64,000 nt of DNA from an uncultured Granulosicoccaceae bacterium (lineage in GTDB: Bacteria; Pseudomonadota; Gammaproteobacteria; Granulosicoccales; Granulosicoccaceae), in the NCBI GenBank assembly GCA_937958675.1, contig CALGND010000031.1, forward strand, positions 1 to 64,000, read 5' to 3'. Positions 62,087 to 64,000 of this stretch are shown in pieces (position 1 is the first letter of the stretch; each line of letters opens with the position of its first letter). Below the pieces are notes generated by a model. It had not been told where the DNA came from. It did no database searches and saw nothing but the letters and a program-made list of their open reading frames with translations. A program made the translations under genes and the position numbers.

Positions 62087-63022
62087 TTAGAAGAATTTAG
62101 TCAACTGGATACGCCAATCAGAACCATCTGCGTCACCGCCAAAGCTATTGATACGTGAGCTTAGCTCAGTGTCGCCACCCATGTCATAAACGATATCTAG
62201 ACGAGTAGTATCTTCTTCAGCATTACCCTCTTCTTGAGTCATGTGAGTAAGGCCAAGCGATACTGGACCGATGCCGTAGCCAACTTTGATACCAAAGATT
62301 TCTGTGTCATCTGCACCAGCACCTTCGTTTTCTTTAGTTGCTGCGTGGATACCGATAGACGCACCGGCATAACCGAAAGACGCGCCAAAAGCAGTGTTAG
62401 CAAGATCATCACGTGTTTCAGTACCAACACCAATAGAAAATCCACCAATGCTGAACTTAGCACCAACACCAACCGCATCAGAGTTACGACCCGGAGACCA
62501 GTTAGCGATAACTGAAGCAGGACCAAATGAACCAACGTAGCTCACACCACCGTTGATTTCCGCACCAACATCATAGATGTCGTTAGATAGCTGACCGTAT
62601 TCAACAGCAAGTGGGATTTCACCGAAACGTAAGTCACCGAAACCACCTTTAACACCGACGTAAACCGAGTCAGCTGAACCAGCTGTCTTGATATTGCCTG
62701 ATGCAACTTCTGTATCTGTACCATCTACAACTGAAACGTCAGTGCCACCGTTAGATAGGCGATCTAGATCAAGTCGTACACTACCGTAGCCAGTTAGGCC
62801 ATTGCTCATAGTGTGCTCAGAAGTGATACCGAATAGTACGTCGCCCGCAGCAATCTCAGGATCGCCTTCTTTCTCAGGTGTACCTGGATCATCGTCCTCA
62901 TCTGTGCCTTGTAGTTTGATCTGTACAAGACCAGACAACGTGGTTGTGGCAGATGCCGTCATTGGTATTGCTGCGAAGCTCGCTGCTACTGCAAGAGCCA
63001 CTGCTGTTTTAGTCAATTTCAT
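62087..63022 (-). CDS. Gram-negative trimeric porin
   Basis: About 311 residues, with signal peptide MKLTKTAVALAVAASFAAIP ending ASA, and a 16-strand-type general porin pattern: SGLVQIKLQGTDED, GYGSVRLDLDRL, VYVGVKGGFGDLRFGEIP (conserved loop 3 region), and the C-terminal RIQLTKFF with terminal Phe. Loop 1 is strongly acidic (DEDDDPGTPEKEGDPE), suggesting cation preference. I chose the ATG at 63022, with GGAG 6 nt upstream. Codon use is highly regular, as in a highly expressed gene. Confidence 0.92.
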   Translation of the reverse strand: MKLTKTAVALAVAASFAAIPMTASATTTLSGLVQIKLQGTDEDDDPGTPEKEGDPEIAAGDVLFGITSEHTMSNGLTGYGSVRLDLDRLSNGGTDVSVVDGTDTEVASGNIKTAGSADSVYVGVKGGFGDLRFGEIPLAVEYGQLSNDIYDVGAEINGGVSYVGSFGPASVIANWSPGRNSDAVGVGAKFSIGGFSIGVGTETRDDLANTAFGASFGYAGASIGIHAATKENEGAGADDTEIFGIKVGYGIGPVSLGLTHMTQEEGNAEEDTTRLDIVYDMGGDTELSSRINSFGGDADGSDWRIQLTKFF

Positions 63023-63504
63023 AGTTTTCTCCAATCAGAATATATTTGCTGTGTGGACTAAATACGTGTTCAGGTGACGCAACTCTAGTCAGCTTGTCAG
63101 AATAATGCAACAAAATTTGCTAATTTCTGAAAGACAGCTGAGCAGTGTGGCACCGCACGAGAACAAGTGTAGAAGAGAATATCGAGTTGGCTAGTCAATT
63201 TTGATTGGTTTTTAAACAATTTTGAAAATAGTTGTTTTTATGCAACAAACTGGGACTTTTAGCGCTGCTAGCTCGGTCTTAGCAGCTGAGATATCCTCAA
63301 AATTGCCTCAAAAATATAGCCAAGCACACATCGATCTGACATCAATATTCATTGCTTGAGGAGAATCTTGCCATTCGGAAAGTTTTTGAACCCAACTTTT
63401 GTAACCCAACGCCGAGTGGCGTTGGGTTGGAGGAAATAGAGAAAACGCGCCACTAACGGCGTTAGATTGACGTCCTAAGCACGTTGCTCACAGAGCAATG
63501 CTTA
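63023..63504. other. Spacer between porin and minE with hairpins
   Basis: About 480 bp without a gene. A perfect 11-bp stem-loop, AACCCAACGCC-GAGT-GGCGTTGGGTT, lies at 63403-63428, and CTAAC-GGC-GTTAG follows at about 63454-63466; these may end the minE transcript although U-tracts are weak. The AT-rich part (63180-63250) is a likely porin leader and promoter. Confidence 0.5.
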
Positions 63505-63795
63505 CTATGCTGTGGCAGGCTTTTTAGGCGGCTTAGCCTCGTCCGCTTCAGGCAACGTAATGTTCAATTCCAGAACATCGCAGTCGTCTTGAGAGTCGAG
63601 TTGCACCGAAACTTGCTCCTCGCCTACGCTGACATATTTTTTAATGACAGCAAGTATGTCTTTTTTCAACATGGGCAAGTAATCTGGGCCATTTCGGCCA
63701 GTGCGCTCGTGCGCAATCAATACTTGTAAACGATCCTTAGCAACTTTTGCTGAGGCGTCCTCTGCGCGACTCCTGAAAAAACTAAATATTCCCAT
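63505..63795 (-). CDS. minE: MinE, cell-division topological specificity factor
   Basis: A 96-residue MinE: membrane-targeting N-terminus MGIFSFFRSR, the anti-MinCD helix AKDRLQVLIAHERTGRNGPDYLPMLKKDILAVIKKYV, and the beta topological domain. The C-terminal EADEAKPPKKPATA tail is a small extension. It follows minD by 6 bp, the conserved minCDE order. Confidence 0.96.
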   Translation of the reverse strand: MGIFSFFRSRAEDASAKVAKDRLQVLIAHERTGRNGPDYLPMLKKDILAVIKKYVSVGEEQVSVQLDSQDDCDVLELNITLPEADEAKPPKKPATA

Positions 63796-63801
63796 GATGC
63801 T

Positions 63802-64000
63802 CTACCCGAATAAACGCTTAAGGAAGCCTTTTTTCTCGGCCTCCAAGAAACGATGTGGCTTGGTGTCGCCCAGTAGCCGATCTATAGCATCGGAATAGGC
63901 CTGGCCCGCCTCACTGGCAGGGTCTAGGATAACCGGCTTACCGGCGTTTGACGAGTCCAGCACCGTAGGGGACTCAGGTATTATCCCCAACAATGGAATG
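63802..64000 (-). CDS. minD: MinD, septum-site ATPase (C-terminal part)
   Basis: The last 66 codons of minD; the rest lies beyond the right edge. It reads IPLLGIIPESPTVLDSSNAG, and the C-terminal amphipathic membrane-targeting helix is KKGFLKRLFG, the hallmark of MinD. Confidence 0.95.
   Translation of the reverse strand, partial: IPLLGIIPESPTVLDSSNAGKPVILDPASEAGQAYSDAIDRLLGDTKPHRFLEAEKKGFLKRLFG

Overview
The window is chromosomal DNA of a Gram-negative proteobacterium, most likely a free-living aquatic gammaproteobacterium of moderate G+C. The signs are an outer-membrane lipid (Mla) and LPS (Lpt) transport block, the rsmI-lpoA-yraN order, sspB next to a cytochrome bc1 operon, and a canonical BolA. 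HPr kinase beside RapZ, and a split B12-dependent ribonucleotide reductase, point to a deep-branching lineage rather than an enteric one. The genus is not determinable here. I saw no tRNA, rRNA, CRISPR array, transposase or prophage.

Layout. 1-2.7 kb: 5' end of rsmI, divergent from lpoA and yraN (cell-envelope growth). 3-6 kb: a periplasmic caspase-like/FGE-fold fusion and a small beta-barrel. 6.2-10.7 kb: sspB and petABC (bc1 complex), divergent from a DegS/AlgW-type protease. 10.8-14.4 kb: a DUF1919 protein, a secreted metzincin with a GlyGly-CTERM-like tail, and a HAMP-only membrane protein. 14.6-18.7 kb: two tandem DAHP synthases behind murA-hisG. 18.7-22.9 kb: all six Mla genes. 23-34.3 kb: kdsD-lptCAB-rpoN-hpf-ptsN-hprK-rapZ-ptsO-ptsI-mgtE, joining LPS export, sigma-54 and a regulatory phosphotransferase chain. 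34.3-39.8 kb: an orphan DUF3391 protein, two 155-bp structured repeats, and nrdJa/nrdJb behind DnaA-box-like and NrdR-box-like sites, then small genes and ppiC. 39.9 kb: bolA. 40.2-62 kb: an accessory glycan locus. 62-64 kb: a porin and minE/minD (partial).

The most unusual part is 40.2-62 kb. About 17 kb of tightly packed, largely overlapping minus-strand genes encode a Yej/Opp-type ABC importer, three glycosyltransferases, a NodB-type deacetylase, a GNAT acetyltransferase, a long MscS channel and a huge ABC-exporter-like protein. In that last protein every ATPase motif is degenerate, the nucleotide-binding domain is split by a roughly 350-residue insert, and a cyclic-nucleotide-binding domain closes the chain. 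A second module follows: an OCH1-like glycosyltransferase, a second deacetylase, a GT4 enzyme and a metallophosphoesterase. I infer an envelope or exported glycoconjugate pathway with its own transport and gating proteins; its product cannot be named from sequence.

Other points of interest are the two 155-bp elements whose arms differ in sequence yet stay self-complementary, mgtE coding sequence that begins upstream of any ATG/GTG/TTG, and the layered control region of nrdJ.
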